From the NCBI GenBank assembly GCA_002483105.1, contig DLHG01000013.1, positions 124,001 to 188,000 of the forward strand: a stretch of DNA of 64,000 bases, written 5' to 3'. This stretch comes from Bacteroidetes bacterium UBA7674 (GTDB lineage Bacteria; Bacteroidota; Bacteroidia; Chitinophagales; Chitinophagaceae). The notes under the pieces are model-generated. The model was not told where the DNA came from. It made no database searches and saw nothing but the letters and a program-made list of their open reading frames with translations. The position numbers were made by a program, and so were the translations under genes. Positions 24,112 through 35,207 of this stretch are shown here, piece after piece (within the stretch, counting starts at the first letter, position 1; each line of letters opens with the position of its first letter).

Positions 24112-27100
24112 ATGAAAATTAGTTTGTTAAAAAGTTATCTATTCAAACGCATGCAATTTTTTGCATGCTGTTTTGCGCTACTATCGGTATTGTCCTCAGA
24201 AGTATTGGCACAAACCGCCAATAATCCTGTGGCGGGAACCGGTACCACATTATCCATACAATCGGGTAGTGGTGTGCAGGTTGTGGACAATGGTATAGCA
24301 TTGTTCGCCGGCAACTATTCCGGATTTATCGTTTCTATCAGCACAGGCTTTCAGTCTGGTGATGTGTTAGCTTATACAGCTCCATTGCCCGGCGGCGTTA
24401 CTGCATCATATAATGCAACCGCAGGTGTGCTAACATTTACAGGCAATGCAAATGAGACGCAGTATGCAGCATTGCTGAATTCTGTAACACTTAACTCGAA
24501 CGCATTAGCTGGAGCGAACAAGGTTGTTTCTTTTACTGCAGGTACCAGCTTGCCATATAATGGTCACTATTATGACTATTTACCTGGTCCTTTAAACTGG
24601 GCGAGCGCAAGGGCTGCAGCGGCCGGTTTAACATTGTATGGAATGCAGGGTTATCTTGCCACGATAACATCGGCTACTGAAAATAACTTTATTGCTACGA
24701 AGCTTTCTGCTGATGGCTGGATAGGCGGTTCTGATGACTTCGCGACCGTTAGTGCTATACCAGGTACTACACCTGGTGAAGGTAATTGGTATTGGGTGAC
24801 AGGCCCTGATGCGGGTACAGGTATTTCCATTAATAATTCTTCGCCAATACAGAATGGTCCGTATATGAATTGGAACCCTGGCGAACCTAATAACTCTGCA
24901 GGTGAAAACTTTGCACAGATATATTATGTACAGGCGGGAAGATGGAATGATCTGAGTGGTACAGGTGGTCTGGGATATGTAGTAGAATATGGTGGTAGCA
25001 TAGGAGATCCTGTAGTGAACCTGACTTACGCTCGCAACATTACTTACACTTGTCCTACTATTGCAGCGCCTACTGTAACGACACCGGTGAATATCAATTG
25101 CGGACAAAGTGCAACTATCAGTGCTACCCCTCCTTCAGGATATGGCATCAGGTGGTTTGATGCTTCTGTAGGTGGTACACAAGTTGCCTCAGGTAGTTCT
25201 GTAATCGTGACACCTGTAACTACTACAAACTATTATGCGGAGAGTTATCTTCCCTCAAACTTTACTGTTAACTCTATTAATACCACAGGTGCTGTATTCT
25301 ATGAGCACGAGCCTGCGTCAGGAGATGACCGTGGAGGCATAGCTTTAAGCCAAAACTATGTTTACTACACAGGAGATGACTTCACTGGTAGGTTCAATAA
25401 ATCTGATCTTCTTAGTCCCACATCTTTGCCATTACGTGACGGCTTTTTCTCTGAAAGTAATGGTAACCTTTGGCAGATAAGTACAAATGCCTCGGCTGGT
25501 GCTTCTTTGCAGGGTGGTGCAATAACAAGGTTATATCAACTGACAGAAAACCTTACCACTACAGGTGTATTTATCACACTTAGCCAGACCATCACCTTAC
25601 CAACCGGTTTTTTTAGCCAGACGCTGATAGCACCGGGAAACGGATTCGTAATATTCTATACGGGCGGCGTTTTTTACAGGGTAGATCTTGCTACCGGTAC
25701 CGTAACTACTACTGCCGGTTCGATACCATCATTTACCAATACCGAGAATTTTGCAGCATATGGCTGGGCTGAGTACGATGGTACAGATTACAGCGTCGTA
25801 TATGTGGAATCGCCTACAGCAATTGTCAGGAGGAATTTGACTACAGGTACTACTACCACCGTTCAAAGTTTTTCCAGCTTGAGCGATATGGGTACGATAG
25901 CCTTCGAGCCTACATTGAACAGGATGTACTATCATCATGAAGGTAATAGCCAATTCGGTGGTTTTGATGAGAGTATCGGTTACCTGGGAGCAACTTCCAC
26001 AACTTACGGCCTTACTTGTACCAGTGCAACCCGTACTGAGGTAGTTGTGAATGTGGCACCTGTGCCTACTCCGGCCCCAACGAGCAATACGCCGGTATGT
26101 GTGAATAGCCCGATCAATCTTAGCACTGCCACTGTTACCGGCGGTACTTATAGCTGGACAGGGCCTAATAGTTTTACCTCTACCACACAGAACCCGACAC
26201 TGACTGCTACATTAGCGGCAGCGGGAACTTATTCGGTAACTGTAACTGCGAATGGCTGTACCAGTGCACCGGGTACGACAAGTGTGGTGGTAAAACCTAT
26301 CTCAACGCTTACGTCATCATTGACGCCTGCAGCAATATGTAACAATACTTTATTCTCTTATAATATAACATCTACCATTCCGGGTACTACTTACTCATGG
26401 ACACGTGCTGCGATAGGTTCTATCAACGGCGGTGCTGCAGGCAGTGGAACCGGCGGTACTATTGGTGAGGTACTCACAAATAGTAGTACTGCTCCTGTAA
26501 ATGTTGTTTATGCTATTACTTCAACATTTGATGGCTGCTCTAATACACAGAACGTAACTGTGTCAGTTAACCCTACACCTGTATTGACCAGTGCATCTTC
26601 TATGCCTGCTATCTGTAGTGGTGGAACAACCAACTACGCTCCGGCAAGCAGTACCGCCGGTACAATATTCAGCTGGAGCAGGGCAACAGTTGCAGGTATC
26701 AGCACATTAGCCGCATCAGGAACAGGTAATCCGAATGAGGTATTAATAAATACTACGGCTTCTCCTGTAACTGTAACATATGTTTATTCTCTTTCCATAA
26801 ATGGTTGTGTAAGCTCTACTCCTTACAACGTAACAGTATTGGTTAATCCAACTCCGGTACTGAGCAGTATGACAAATGCCGGTGCAATATGCAGTGGTAA
26901 CACATTTACTTATACTCCAACAAGTGCTACTCCGGGTGCTACATTCTCATGGACACGTGCAACAGTTGCCGGTATTACACCAGTTGGTACTTCAGGTACA
27001 GGTTCTGTTAGTGAAGCATTGACCAATACAACTTCTGCTCCTATTACTGTTACATATGTATATACTTTGACAGCTAATGGTTGCCCGGGTGCTTCTTATA

Positions 27101-30100
27101 ACGTAACCGTAGTAGTTAATCCTATCCCAACCCTGACCAACGCGGGTGCTGCTCCTGCTATATGCAGTAACAATACGTTCAGCTTTGTACCAACCAGTGC
27201 AGTTTCAGGTGCTACGTTCAACTGGACACGTGCATTAGTTGCCGGTATCAGTAATGGTGCCTCTTCAGGAGCAGGTAACCCGAATGAAGTATTAGTAAAT
27301 ACAACCAATGCCCCGGTAACTGTTACATATATATATACGGTATCAGCTAATGGCTGTAACAGTGCTCCTGCTAACGTGACGGTTGTAGTTAATCCTACTC
27401 CGGTTCTTACCAGTACATTATCACCTGCGGATATCTGTAGCAATACAATATTCAACTATCCTGCTACCAGCAATATCGTTGGCGCTACTATCAACTGGAG
27501 CCGTGCATTAGTTGCCGGTATCAGCAATGGTGCTGCAACGGGTACAGACAATCCTAACGAAACATTAGTTAACACTACAGGCAATCCTGTTGCTGTTACT
27601 TATGTGTACACAGTATCAGCGAATGGTTGTAACAGTACTTCTTACAATGTGGTAGTAACCGTAAAACCTACTCCTGCACTTAGTACTACACTTACTCCGG
27701 CAGCTATCTGCAACAATACAGTATTCAGCTATGCTCCTGCGAGCACAACAAGTGGTACTGTATTCAACTGGAGCCGTGCATTAGTTGCAGGTATCAGTAA
27801 TGGTACTGCAACAGGTTCGGGTAACCCACTGGAAACATTAGTGAATACCACTACTGCTCCTGTAACAGTAACTTATGTTTATACTTTGACAGCAAATGGC
27901 TGTTCAAATATTCAGAATGTAACGGTAGTAGTAAATCCTACACCGGTACTGAGCACTCCGCTTACGATCGCAGCTATCTGTAGTGGTGCTACAGCTAACT
28001 ATACTGCTGCAAGTAGCACAACAGGTGCAACATTCTCATGGACACGCGCTGCTCAGCCATCTATCAACGGTGGTGTAGGTGGTAGCGGTGCTAATAATAC
28101 AATCAGTGAAACGCTGACTAACAGTACGAATGCTCCGGTAATAGTGAGCTATGTATTCACTATTACTGCTAATGGTTGCAGCAATACTCAAACTGTAACA
28201 ATACAGGTTAATCCTTCAGTTACTTTAACAAGTACTACTACACCTCCGGCAATATGCGATAACGCTTTATTCAGCTATGTACCTACATCTGATGTAATGG
28301 GTGCGACATTCGCATGGAGCCGCGCAGCAGTAGCAAATATTGCTAACGCTACAGCTTCAGGTGCAGGTAATCCTAATGAAAACCTGGATAATACAGGTAC
28401 TGCCCCGGTAGTTGTTACTTATGTTTATACAGTAACAGCTAATGGCTGCTCGAGTGCTCCTACTAACGTTACTGTAACGGTTAATCCAACACCGGTATTG
28501 ACGAGCGTGTTATCTGCTCCGGCGATATGCAGTGGTACTAACTTCAGTTATACTCCATTATCAAGTACTACAGGTACTGTATTCAGCTGGAGCCGTGCTG
28601 CGGTAACAGGTATCAGTAATGCATCAGGTGCAGGTTTAGGTAATCCAAACGAAGTGCTGACCAATACAACAGCTAACCCTGTTGTTGTAACATACGTTTA
28701 CTCTTTGTCTGCAAATGGTTGTACTAACCCGGTTACTTACAACGTAACGGTAACAGTTAATCCTACCCCGGTATTGACAAGTACACAGACACCGGCTGCA
28801 ATCTGTAATAATACTACATTCAATTATACTCCTACAAGTTCTACAACAGGCGCTGCGTTCGCATGGACACGCGCTGTGGTAGCAGGTATTTCTAATGCTG
28901 CCGGTTCAGGCAATGATAACCCGGCTGAAGTATTGGTTAATACAACCAATGCCCCGGTGAACGTTACTTATGTATATACTGTATCAGCAAATGGTTGTAA
29001 CAGTATTGCTTACAACGTGGTAGTAACAGTTAATCCTACTGTTAACCTGACAAGCACGCCGACAGCGCCAGCTATCTGTAACAATACGGTATTTAACTAC
29101 ACTCCAACATCGAACGTGACAGGTGCGACCTTTGCATGGACTCGCGCGGCTGTAGTTGGTATCAGTAATCCTGCTACCTCAGGTACAGGTAACCCTGCCG
29201 AGCAACTGGTGAATACAACTTCTGCTCCTGTAACTGTTACTTATGTTTATACCGTAACAGCGAATGGTTGTAACAGTGTTGCGACTAACGTGACTGTAAT
29301 AGTTAATCCTGCTCCGGCGCTTACCAGCACTCAGACACCTCCTGCGATCTGTAATAACACTACATTCAATTATACACCAACAAGTGGCACAACAGGTACT
29401 ACGTTCGCATGGTCTCGTGGCCTGACAGCAGGTATCAGCAATGCTGCCGCTACAGGTACAGGTAGTATTACTGAAACATTGGTGAACACTACCAATAACC
29501 CGGTTAACGTTACTTACGTGTACACATTGACGGCGAACGGTTGTACTAACCCTACTACATACAACGTAGTAATAACTGTTTATCCTACACCTGTTCTTTC
29601 AAGTTCTACTACGCCTCCTGCAATATGCGATAATGCGGTGTTCAACTATGTACCTACTTCCAACGTGATGGGTGCGACATTTGCATGGACGCGTGCTGCT
29701 GTTTCAGGTATCGCTAACGGTGCTGCAATTGGTGCCGGTAACCCGAACGAAGCATTGGATAATACATCTGCTGCTCCGGTTACTGTTACTTATGTATATA
29801 CTGTAACGGCTAATGGTTGCACAAGTACATTCTTCAATGTGAGTGTAGTTGTTAATCCTTCACCGATATTGACGAGCACAATAACGCCTCCATCAATATG
29901 TAATGCTACTACCTTTAGCTATGTGCCTACATCAGGTACCACGGGTACTACGTTCAGCTGGAGTAGGGCAGCGGTGGCAGGTATTGCCAACGCGTCTTCT
30001 TCAGGCTTAGGTAATCCTAACGAGGTATTGACCAATACAACAGCTAACCCGATCAACGTAACATATGTTTACTCATTGACAGCGAATGGTTGTACTAACC

Positions 30101-33100
30101 CTACTACTTATAATGTAGTGGTAATGGTGAATCCTTCTCCAATAATGACCAGTACGTTAGCACCTGCTGCAATATGCAGTGGTACTACATTCAACTATAC
30201 GCCGACCAGCACAACAACAGGCGCAACATTTGCCTGGAGCCGTGCAGTTGTACCTGGTATTACTAACGTGGCTGCTACAGGTATCAATGATCCTGCCGAA
30301 GCGTTATTCAATAGTACCAATGCACCGATCAACGTTACTTATGTTTATACGGTGTCTATCAATGGTTGTTCAAGCCCTGCGTATAACGTGGTGGTATCTG
30401 TGAAACCACAACCGGGACTTACCAGCATTACTAACCCGTCGGCAATATGTAATAACACAACGTTCAACTATACTCCGACCTCAAACGTTACAGGTACAAC
30501 ATTCGCCTGGACACGTGCTGCGGTTGCAGGTATCAGTAACCCGGCTTCATCAGGTATCAATAACCCTGCTGAATTGTTGTCGAACACAACTGCACTTCCG
30601 GTAACTGTGACTTATGTTTATACGTTATCATCTAATGGTTGCGTAAGTGCCCCGATAAATGTGGCTGTAGTAGTTAATCCTACACCGGCACTGACCAGCA
30701 CACTTACTCCTGCTTCTATATGCAGTGGTTCTACATTTAACTATACACCAACGGGTCCTACTCCGGGTACTATCTTCAACTGGGCTCGTGCATCAGTTGC
30801 AGGTATCAGCAATACTGCTTCTTCAGGATCAGGTAACCCTGCTGAGATATTGGTGAATACTACTGCTGCTCCGATAAATGTGACTTATGTGTACACATTA
30901 TCTGCTAACAGTTGCACTAATCCTGTTACATACTCAGTAGTAGTAACAGTTAATCCTAGTCCGGCGCTGACCAGCTCATTAACACCTGCTGCTATCTGTA
31001 ACAATACAGCATTCAGCTATGTACCTACCAGCTCAACAACAGGTGCTACGTTTGCATGGAGCCGCGCTTCTGTAATAGGTATCTCTAACGGTGCTGCAAC
31101 AGGTACAGGTAATCCGAATGAAACATTGATCAATACCACTGCTGCTCCTGTGAACGTGACTTATGTTTACACAGTTTCAGCGAATGGGTGCACTAATTCT
31201 ACTACTTACAACGTAGTGGTGACAGTGAAACCAACGCCGGTAATGACCAGCCCGCTGACAATGCCTGCTATATGTGGTAATACTACTTTCAACTATTCAC
31301 CAACCAGCACAACCTCAGGTGCAACATTTAGCTGGAGCCGTGCCTCGGTACCGGGAATAGCTAATCCTGCCAGCACAGGTGTAGGTAATCCTGCTGAAAT
31401 ACTGATCAATAACACAACAACTCCTGTAACTGTTACTTATGTATATACAGTTTCAGCGAATGGTTGCAGTAATGCTACATTATATAACGTAACGGTAGTA
31501 GTGAACCCTGTGCCTTTAATGACCAGCACAGTAACACCTCCTGCTATCTGTAACAATGCTACATTCAACTATACGCCAACGAGCAATACTACAGGAACTA
31601 CCTTGGCGTGGAGCCGTGTAGCTGTAGCGGGTATATCTAATGCTGCTGCTTCAGGAACAGGTAATCCTGCTGAGGCACTTACGAATACAACACCTAACCC
31701 GATCAACGTAACTTATGCGTATACATTATCGGCTAATGGTTGTACGAATGCGAACGTTTACAATGTGGTTGTTACGGTTAACCCAACGCCACTGTTGACA
31801 AGTACACTTACACCTCCTGCTATCTGTCATAACACACCATTCAGCTATGTACCAACCAGCTTAACAGCAGGCACTACATTCAGCTGGACACGTGCCGGTG
31901 TTGCAGGTATCAATGGTAATACTCCGGGTAGCGGTTTCGGTAACCCCAATGAAATGCTGGCTAACAGCACGGATGCACCAATAACAGTGAACTACGTTTA
32001 CACGTTAACTGCTAACGGTTGCACTAACCCTGCTACCTATACGGTATCAGTCGTGGTGAACCCGCTGCCAATACTGACGAGCACGCTGGCTCCTGCCGAT
32101 ATGTGTGATAGCACAGTATTCAATTATATCCCAACAAGTCCTACGGTTGGTACGATCTTCACGTGGAGCCGTGCTGCAGTTGCAGGTATCGCTAACCCGA
32201 TGGCAACAGGCACAGGTAACCCTGCTGAAACACTGTACAATACAACTCCTAACCCTGTAGATGTAACGTATGTATATGTACTCTCTGTTAACGGATGTAA
32301 TAACCCAATCACTTACAATGTAGTGGTTACGGTCAATCCTACTCCGCTGTTGAGTACACCGCTTAACCTGGCGTCTCAGTGTAATAACCTGACGTTCGCT
32401 TACACACCGGCTTCACCTACTGCAGGTACAACATTTAGCTGGAGCCGTGCTGCAATAGCCGGAATAGCTAACGCACCGGCAACAGGCAATAATGGTATCA
32501 ACGAAGTATTGGTGAACAATAGTCCGGATTCAGTACAGGTTGTTTACGAGTATTCATTAACTGCTAATGGTTGCACACACACGCAACTGGTAGCTGTATG
32601 GGTGAAACCAACTCCATTACTGACAAGCCCACTTGATGCAGGCGCTGTATGTAATAACACTACATTCAGCTACACTCCAACCAGCTTAACTGTTGGTACT
32701 GCATTTGCATGGACACGCCCTGTAGTGAATAATATATCTAATCCTGCTGCATCCGGTACCGGTGATCCGAACGAAGTTCTTGTGAACACAGGTACAGACA
32801 CAGTGCATGTAACTTATACTTACACGTTGTCTGCTTATGGTTGCACGAACCCGACTACATATGCTGTAGTGGTAGTAGTTAATCCTACTCCTCAGCTGAC
32901 AAGTACACTTACTCCTGCTGCTATCTGTGATAGTACTGAATTCAGCTACGTACCAACCAGCTTAACACCGGGTACTGCGTTTGACTGGACTCGTGCTGCT
33001 GTTGCAGGTATCGCAAATGCTGCCGGCTCAGGTACAGGTAACCCAATGGAAACATTGGATAACCAAACAGCTGATCCGATAACAGTAACATATGTATATA

Positions 33101-35187
33101 CGCTGACGGCTAACGGATGTACTAACCCGACTACATATAACGTAGAAGTGGTGGTTAATCCTACTCCGTACCTGAATACTACACTTACTCCTGCTGCTAT
33201 CTGTAACAATACAGTGTTTAGCTACGTTCCTGGTAGCAATACCGTTGGTACTACATTCGCATGGAGCCGTGCAGCTATCACAGGTATCAGCAATGCAGCT
33301 GCCACAGGTACAGATGATCCGAATGAAACATTAGAAAATACAACAACTGCTCCGATAGATGTGGTGTATGAATACACAATGACAGCTAACGGTTGCACGC
33401 ATACACAAACGGTAACGGTAACAGTTTATCCTTCAGTAACAATAGCTAACGCAGGAACGGATATTGGTCCGCTGAACGCTACAGCAACATTGCTGAACGC
33501 TAACCAACCTGTTGTTGGAACTGGTAACTGGTCATTCGTTACAGGACCTAATACTCCGGTGATAGTTGATCCTACACTGTTCAATACCGAGGTGAACACA
33601 CTGATACCGGGTACATACACATTTGTATGGACGGTGACTTCTCCGTGGAACTGCCCTGGCAGCACTGATTCGGTGAACGTTATCATAAACGTTCCTCCTG
33701 TTGCGCATGATGACTCAGCTACTACAAATGTGAACACAGGTGTAACAATAGCTGTGACTAACAATGATACTGATGCTGATGGAACGATTGACGTTACTAC
33801 GGTGAATGTGATATCTAATCCTTCTCATGGTACTGTTGTAGTAAGCACGGTAACTGGTAATGTATTATACACACCAAATACCAACTTCATAGGCTTAGAC
33901 AACTTCACGTATACTGTAAGGGATAATGACAACGGCGTATCTAATATCGCTAATGTGGTGATCGCGGTTTACGAAAGGCCGAATGCGCTTGATGATGATA
34001 CCATGACCATGACGAATGTTCCGGTGGCTATCAATGTATTGGCTAATGATCTTGAAGGTAGTGGTGCACTGGACCCTACAACGGTTGATGTAGTGAGCGA
34101 TGTGACACATGGTATTACAATAGTTAACCCTACAACAGGTGTTGTGACATATACTCCTGATAATGGTTACTATGGTACAGACCATTTCACATACTATGTG
34201 AGAGATGAGTTCAACTCTATATCTGATACTGCTAACGTAACGATCAGGGTTTATAAAGCACCGATCGCTGTGAATGATGTTGACACAACAATGGAAGATA
34301 TACCGGTACTGGTTGATCTCGTTGCGAACGATACAGCATTCGGAATAGGCCTGAACCTGGGTAGTGTGGTTATAGTAACTAACCCTGCACACGGTACAGT
34401 TGAGAACAAGAATGATGGTACTGTGTTGTACACACCAAGTAATGGCTACTACGGAAACGACGAGTTCACATATACTATCAGGGATTACAATGGCTTCGTA
34501 TCTAACGTAGCTAAGGTTAATATCCACGTTGTTCAGAATACACCTGATCTGTACTTAGTGAAAACAATTGCTACGCCGATCAGCCAGATAGAGGTTGGTA
34601 AAACAGTAGAATTCCACATTATGCTGACCAACATAGGTAAAGAAGTAGCTACTGAAGTAGTAGTAACGGATATACTGGCGGATAACCTGGGTGGTTCGAA
34701 TGTGAGATTGGAAGTGGAAAATGGTACTGCTACATATGATGAGGATACCAAGACCATTACCTGGAACATCAGCAACCTTGCGGTTAATGAGTCGTTCATG
34801 ATGAAGGTGTTTGTTCAGGTAACGAGTGGTGGTGATATCAGCAATACAGCAACGGCTAAGTGCAGGGAAAATGATGTGATCGTAGAGAATAACTCTTCTA
34901 CTGCCTTCGCTGACATGACCAGCAAAGAAGACCTGTTCATCCCGAACGTTATCACTGTAAACGGTGATGGTAAGAATGACAACTTTGTAATCCTTGGCCT
35001 GGAGAAATATCCTAATGCTGAGCTGATGATCTTCAACAGATGGGGTAGCATGATATACGAATCGAAAGATTACAAGGGCACTTGGGATGGCAGAGACCTG
35101 AATGAAGGAACCTACTACTACGTTCTGAAAGTGAACAAGTATGGTGTGAAGAAAGATTACTCAGGCTGGATACAAGTATTACGTTAA
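24112..35187 (+). CDS. Giant repetitive surface adhesin (3691 aa) with T9SS type B (gliding-type) C-terminal domain
   Basis: Order of parts: signal peptide (about 1-34); a cadherin-like motif (50-135); a C-type-lectin-like domain (about 147-295: WASARAAA, YLATITS, WIGGSDD, NWNPGEPNNS, ENFAQI, WND); an Ig-like domain (318-375); an unassigned 260-residue part that may be a small propeller; a second Ig-like domain (655-730); 26 tandem PKD-like repeats (733-3108); a PKD-type segment; three Ig-like Big_9-type domains starting PVAHDDS, near residue 3195; a DUF11 domain (from DLYLVKTIATP); and a CHU_C/type B sorting domain (IPNVITVNGDGKND ... GTYYYVLKV). It should be exported by T9SS and fixed at the cell surface as a long fibre. 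It is followed by PorP/SprF, the expected partner. The repeat ligand is unknown. Confidence 0.92.
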   Translation: MKISLLKSYLFKRMQFFACCFALLSVLSSEVLAQTANNPVAGTGTTLSIQSGSGVQVVDNGIALFAGNYSGFIVSISTGFQSGDVLAYTAPLPGGVTASYNATAGVLTFTGNANETQYAALLNSVTLNSNALAGANKVVSFTAGTSLPYNGHYYDYLPGPLNWASARAAAAGLTLYGMQGYLATITSATENNFIATKLSADGWIGGSDDFATVSAIPGTTPGEGNWYWVTGPDAGTGISINNSSPIQNGPYMNWNPGEPNNSAGENFAQIYYVQAGRWNDLSGTGGLGYVVEYGGSIGDPVVNLTYARNITYTCPTIAAPTVTTPVNINCGQSATISATPPSGYGIRWFDASVGGTQVASGSSVIVTPVTTTNYYAESYLPSNFTVNSINTTGAVFYEHEPASGDDRGGIALSQNYVYYTGDDFTGRFNKSDLLSPTSLPLRDGFFSESNGNLWQISTNASAGASLQGGAITRLYQLTENLTTTGVFITLSQTITLPTGFFSQTLIAPGNGFVIFYTGGVFYRVDLATGTVTTTAGSIPSFTNTENFAAYGWAEYDGTDYSVVYVESPTAIVRRNLTTGTTTTVQSFSSLSDMGTIAFEPTLNRMYYHHEGNSQFGGFDESIGYLGATSTTYGLTCTSATRTEVVVNVAPVPTPAPTSNTPVCVNSPINLSTATVTGGTYSWTGPNSFTSTTQNPTLTATLAAAGTYSVTVTANGCTSAPGTTSVVVKPISTLTSSLTPAAICNNTLFSYNITSTIPGTTYSWTRAAIGSINGGAAGSGTGGTIGEVLTNSSTAPVNVVYAITSTFDGCSNTQNVTVSVNPTPVLTSASSMPAICSGGTTNYAPASSTAGTIFSWSRATVAGISTLAASGTGNPNEVLINTTASPVTVTYVYSLSINGCVSSTPYNVTVLVNPTPVLSSMTNAGAICSGNTFTYTPTSATPGATFSWTRATVAGITPVGTSGTGSVSEALTNTTSAPITVTYVYTLTANGCPGASYNVTVVVNPIPTLTNAGAAPAICSNNTFSFVPTSAVSGATFNWTRALVAGISNGASSGAGNPNEVLVNTTNAPVTVTYIYTVSANGCNSAPANVTVVVNPTPVLTSTLSPADICSNTIFNYPATSNIVGATINWSRALVAGISNGAATGTDNPNETLVNTTGNPVAVTYVYTVSANGCNSTSYNVVVTVKPTPALSTTLTPAAICNNTVFSYAPASTTSGTVFNWSRALVAGISNGTATGSGNPLETLVNTTTAPVTVTYVYTLTANGCSNIQNVTVVVNPTPVLSTPLTIAAICSGATANYTAASSTTGATFSWTRAAQPSINGGVGGSGANNTISETLTNSTNAPVIVSYVFTITANGCSNTQTVTIQVNPSVTLTSTTTPPAICDNALFSYVPTSDVMGATFAWSRAAVANIANATASGAGNPNENLDNTGTAPVVVTYVYTVTANGCSSAPTNVTVTVNPTPVLTSVLSAPAICSGTNFSYTPLSSTTGTVFSWSRAAVTGISNASGAGLGNPNEVLTNTTANPVVVTYVYSLSANGCTNPVTYNVTVTVNPTPVLTSTQTPAAICNNTTFNYTPTSSTTGAAFAWTRAVVAGISNAAGSGNDNPAEVLVNTTNAPVNVTYVYTVSANGCNSIAYNVVVTVNPTVNLTSTPTAPAICNNTVFNYTPTSNVTGATFAWTRAAVVGISNPATSGTGNPAEQLVNTTSAPVTVTYVYTVTANGCNSVATNVTVIVNPAPALTSTQTPPAICNNTTFNYTPTSGTTGTTFAWSRGLTAGISNAAATGTGSITETLVNTTNNPVNVTYVYTLTANGCTNPTTYNVVITVYPTPVLSSSTTPPAICDNAVFNYVPTSNVMGATFAWTRAAVSGIANGAAIGAGNPNEALDNTSAAPVTVTYVYTVTANGCTSTFFNVSVVVNPSPILTSTITPPSICNATTFSYVPTSGTTGTTFSWSRAAVAGIANASSSGLGNPNEVLTNTTANPINVTYVYSLTANGCTNPTTYNVVVMVNPSPIMTSTLAPAAICSGTTFNYTPTSTTTGATFAWSRAVVPGITNVAATGINDPAEALFNSTNAPINVTYVYTVSINGCSSPAYNVVVSVKPQPGLTSITNPSAICNNTTFNYTPTSNVTGTTFAWTRAAVAGISNPASSGINNPAELLSNTTALPVTVTYVYTLSSNGCVSAPINVAVVVNPTPALTSTLTPASICSGSTFNYTPTGPTPGTIFNWARASVAGISNTASSGSGNPAEILVNTTAAPINVTYVYTLSANSCTNPVTYSVVVTVNPSPALTSSLTPAAICNNTAFSYVPTSSTTGATFAWSRASVIGISNGAATGTGNPNETLINTTAAPVNVTYVYTVSANGCTNSTTYNVVVTVKPTPVMTSPLTMPAICGNTTFNYSPTSTTSGATFSWSRASVPGIANPASTGVGNPAEILINNTTTPVTVTYVYTVSANGCSNATLYNVTVVVNPVPLMTSTVTPPAICNNATFNYTPTSNTTGTTLAWSRVAVAGISNAAASGTGNPAEALTNTTPNPINVTYAYTLSANGCTNANVYNVVVTVNPTPLLTSTLTPPAICHNTPFSYVPTSLTAGTTFSWTRAGVAGINGNTPGSGFGNPNEMLANSTDAPITVNYVYTLTANGCTNPATYTVSVVVNPLPILTSTLAPADMCDSTVFNYIPTSPTVGTIFTWSRAAVAGIANPMATGTGNPAETLYNTTPNPVDVTYVYVLSVNGCNNPITYNVVVTVNPTPLLSTPLNLASQCNNLTFAYTPASPTAGTTFSWSRAAIAGIANAPATGNNGINEVLVNNSPDSVQVVYEYSLTANGCTHTQLVAVWVKPTPLLTSPLDAGAVCNNTTFSYTPTSLTVGTAFAWTRPVVNNISNPAASGTGDPNEVLVNTGTDTVHVTYTYTLSAYGCTNPTTYAVVVVVNPTPQLTSTLTPAAICDSTEFSYVPTSLTPGTAFDWTRAAVAGIANAAGSGTGNPMETLDNQTADPITVTYVYTLTANGCTNPTTYNVEVVVNPTPYLNTTLTPAAICNNTVFSYVPGSNTVGTTFAWSRAAITGISNAAATGTDDPNETLENTTTAPIDVVYEYTMTANGCTHTQTVTVTVYPSVTIANAGTDIGPLNATATLLNANQPVVGTGNWSFVTGPNTPVIVDPTLFNTEVNTLIPGTYTFVWTVTSPWNCPGSTDSVNVIINVPPVAHDDSATTNVNTGVTIAVTNNDTDADGTIDVTTVNVISNPSHGTVVVSTVTGNVLYTPNTNFIGLDNFTYTVRDNDNGVSNIANVVIAVYERPNALDDDTMTMTNVPVAINVLANDLEGSGALDPTTVDVVSDVTHGITIVNPTTGVVTYTPDNGYYGTDHFTYYVRDEFNSISDTANVTIRVYKAPIAVNDVDTTMEDIPVLVDLVANDTAFGIGLNLGSVVIVTNPAHGTVENKNDGTVLYTPSNGYYGNDEFTYTIRDYNGFVSNVAKVNIHVVQNTPDLYLVKTIATPISQIEVGKTVEFHIMLTNIGKEVATEVVVTDILADNLGGSNVRLEVENGTATYDEDTKTITWNISNLAVNESFMMKVFVQVTSGGDISNTATAKCRENDVIVENNSSTAFADMTSKEDLFIPNVITVNGDGKNDNFVILGLEKYPNAELMIFNRWGSMIYESKDYKGTWDGRDLNEGTYYYVLKVNKYGVKKDYSGWIQVLR
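26308..33435 (+). repeat. 26 tandem PKD-like domain repeats of about 274 bp
   Basis: Counted on the protein by the start LTSTLTPAAICNN-type motif; every unit has one Cys near the start (AIC) and one near the end (NGC), F-x-Y-x-P-x-S, a W-(S/T)-R-A core, a variable loop (GISNAAATGTGNP), N-T-T-x-x-P-V-x-V-x-Y-x-Y-x-(L/V) and a V-N-P-x-P spacer. Unit length is 90-93 residues. DNA copies are diverged at synonymous sites, so the array is old rather than recently expanded. Confidence 0.9.
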
Positions 35188-35207
35188 ACAATTAGAAAAC
35201 AGAGTAC

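Noticed and set aside
26308..33435. Regular period of about 274 bp as a possible CRISPR-like or satellite array
   Set aside because: The period equals 91 codons and keeps one open frame with conserved Cys, Trp and Pro positions; changes between units are mostly synonymous or conservative. It is a protein domain array.
24628..34799. Long antisense open frames inside the giant adhesin gene
   Set aside because: They arise from the Thr/Ala/Val-rich repeat composition; they lack starts with promoters and recur with the repeat period.
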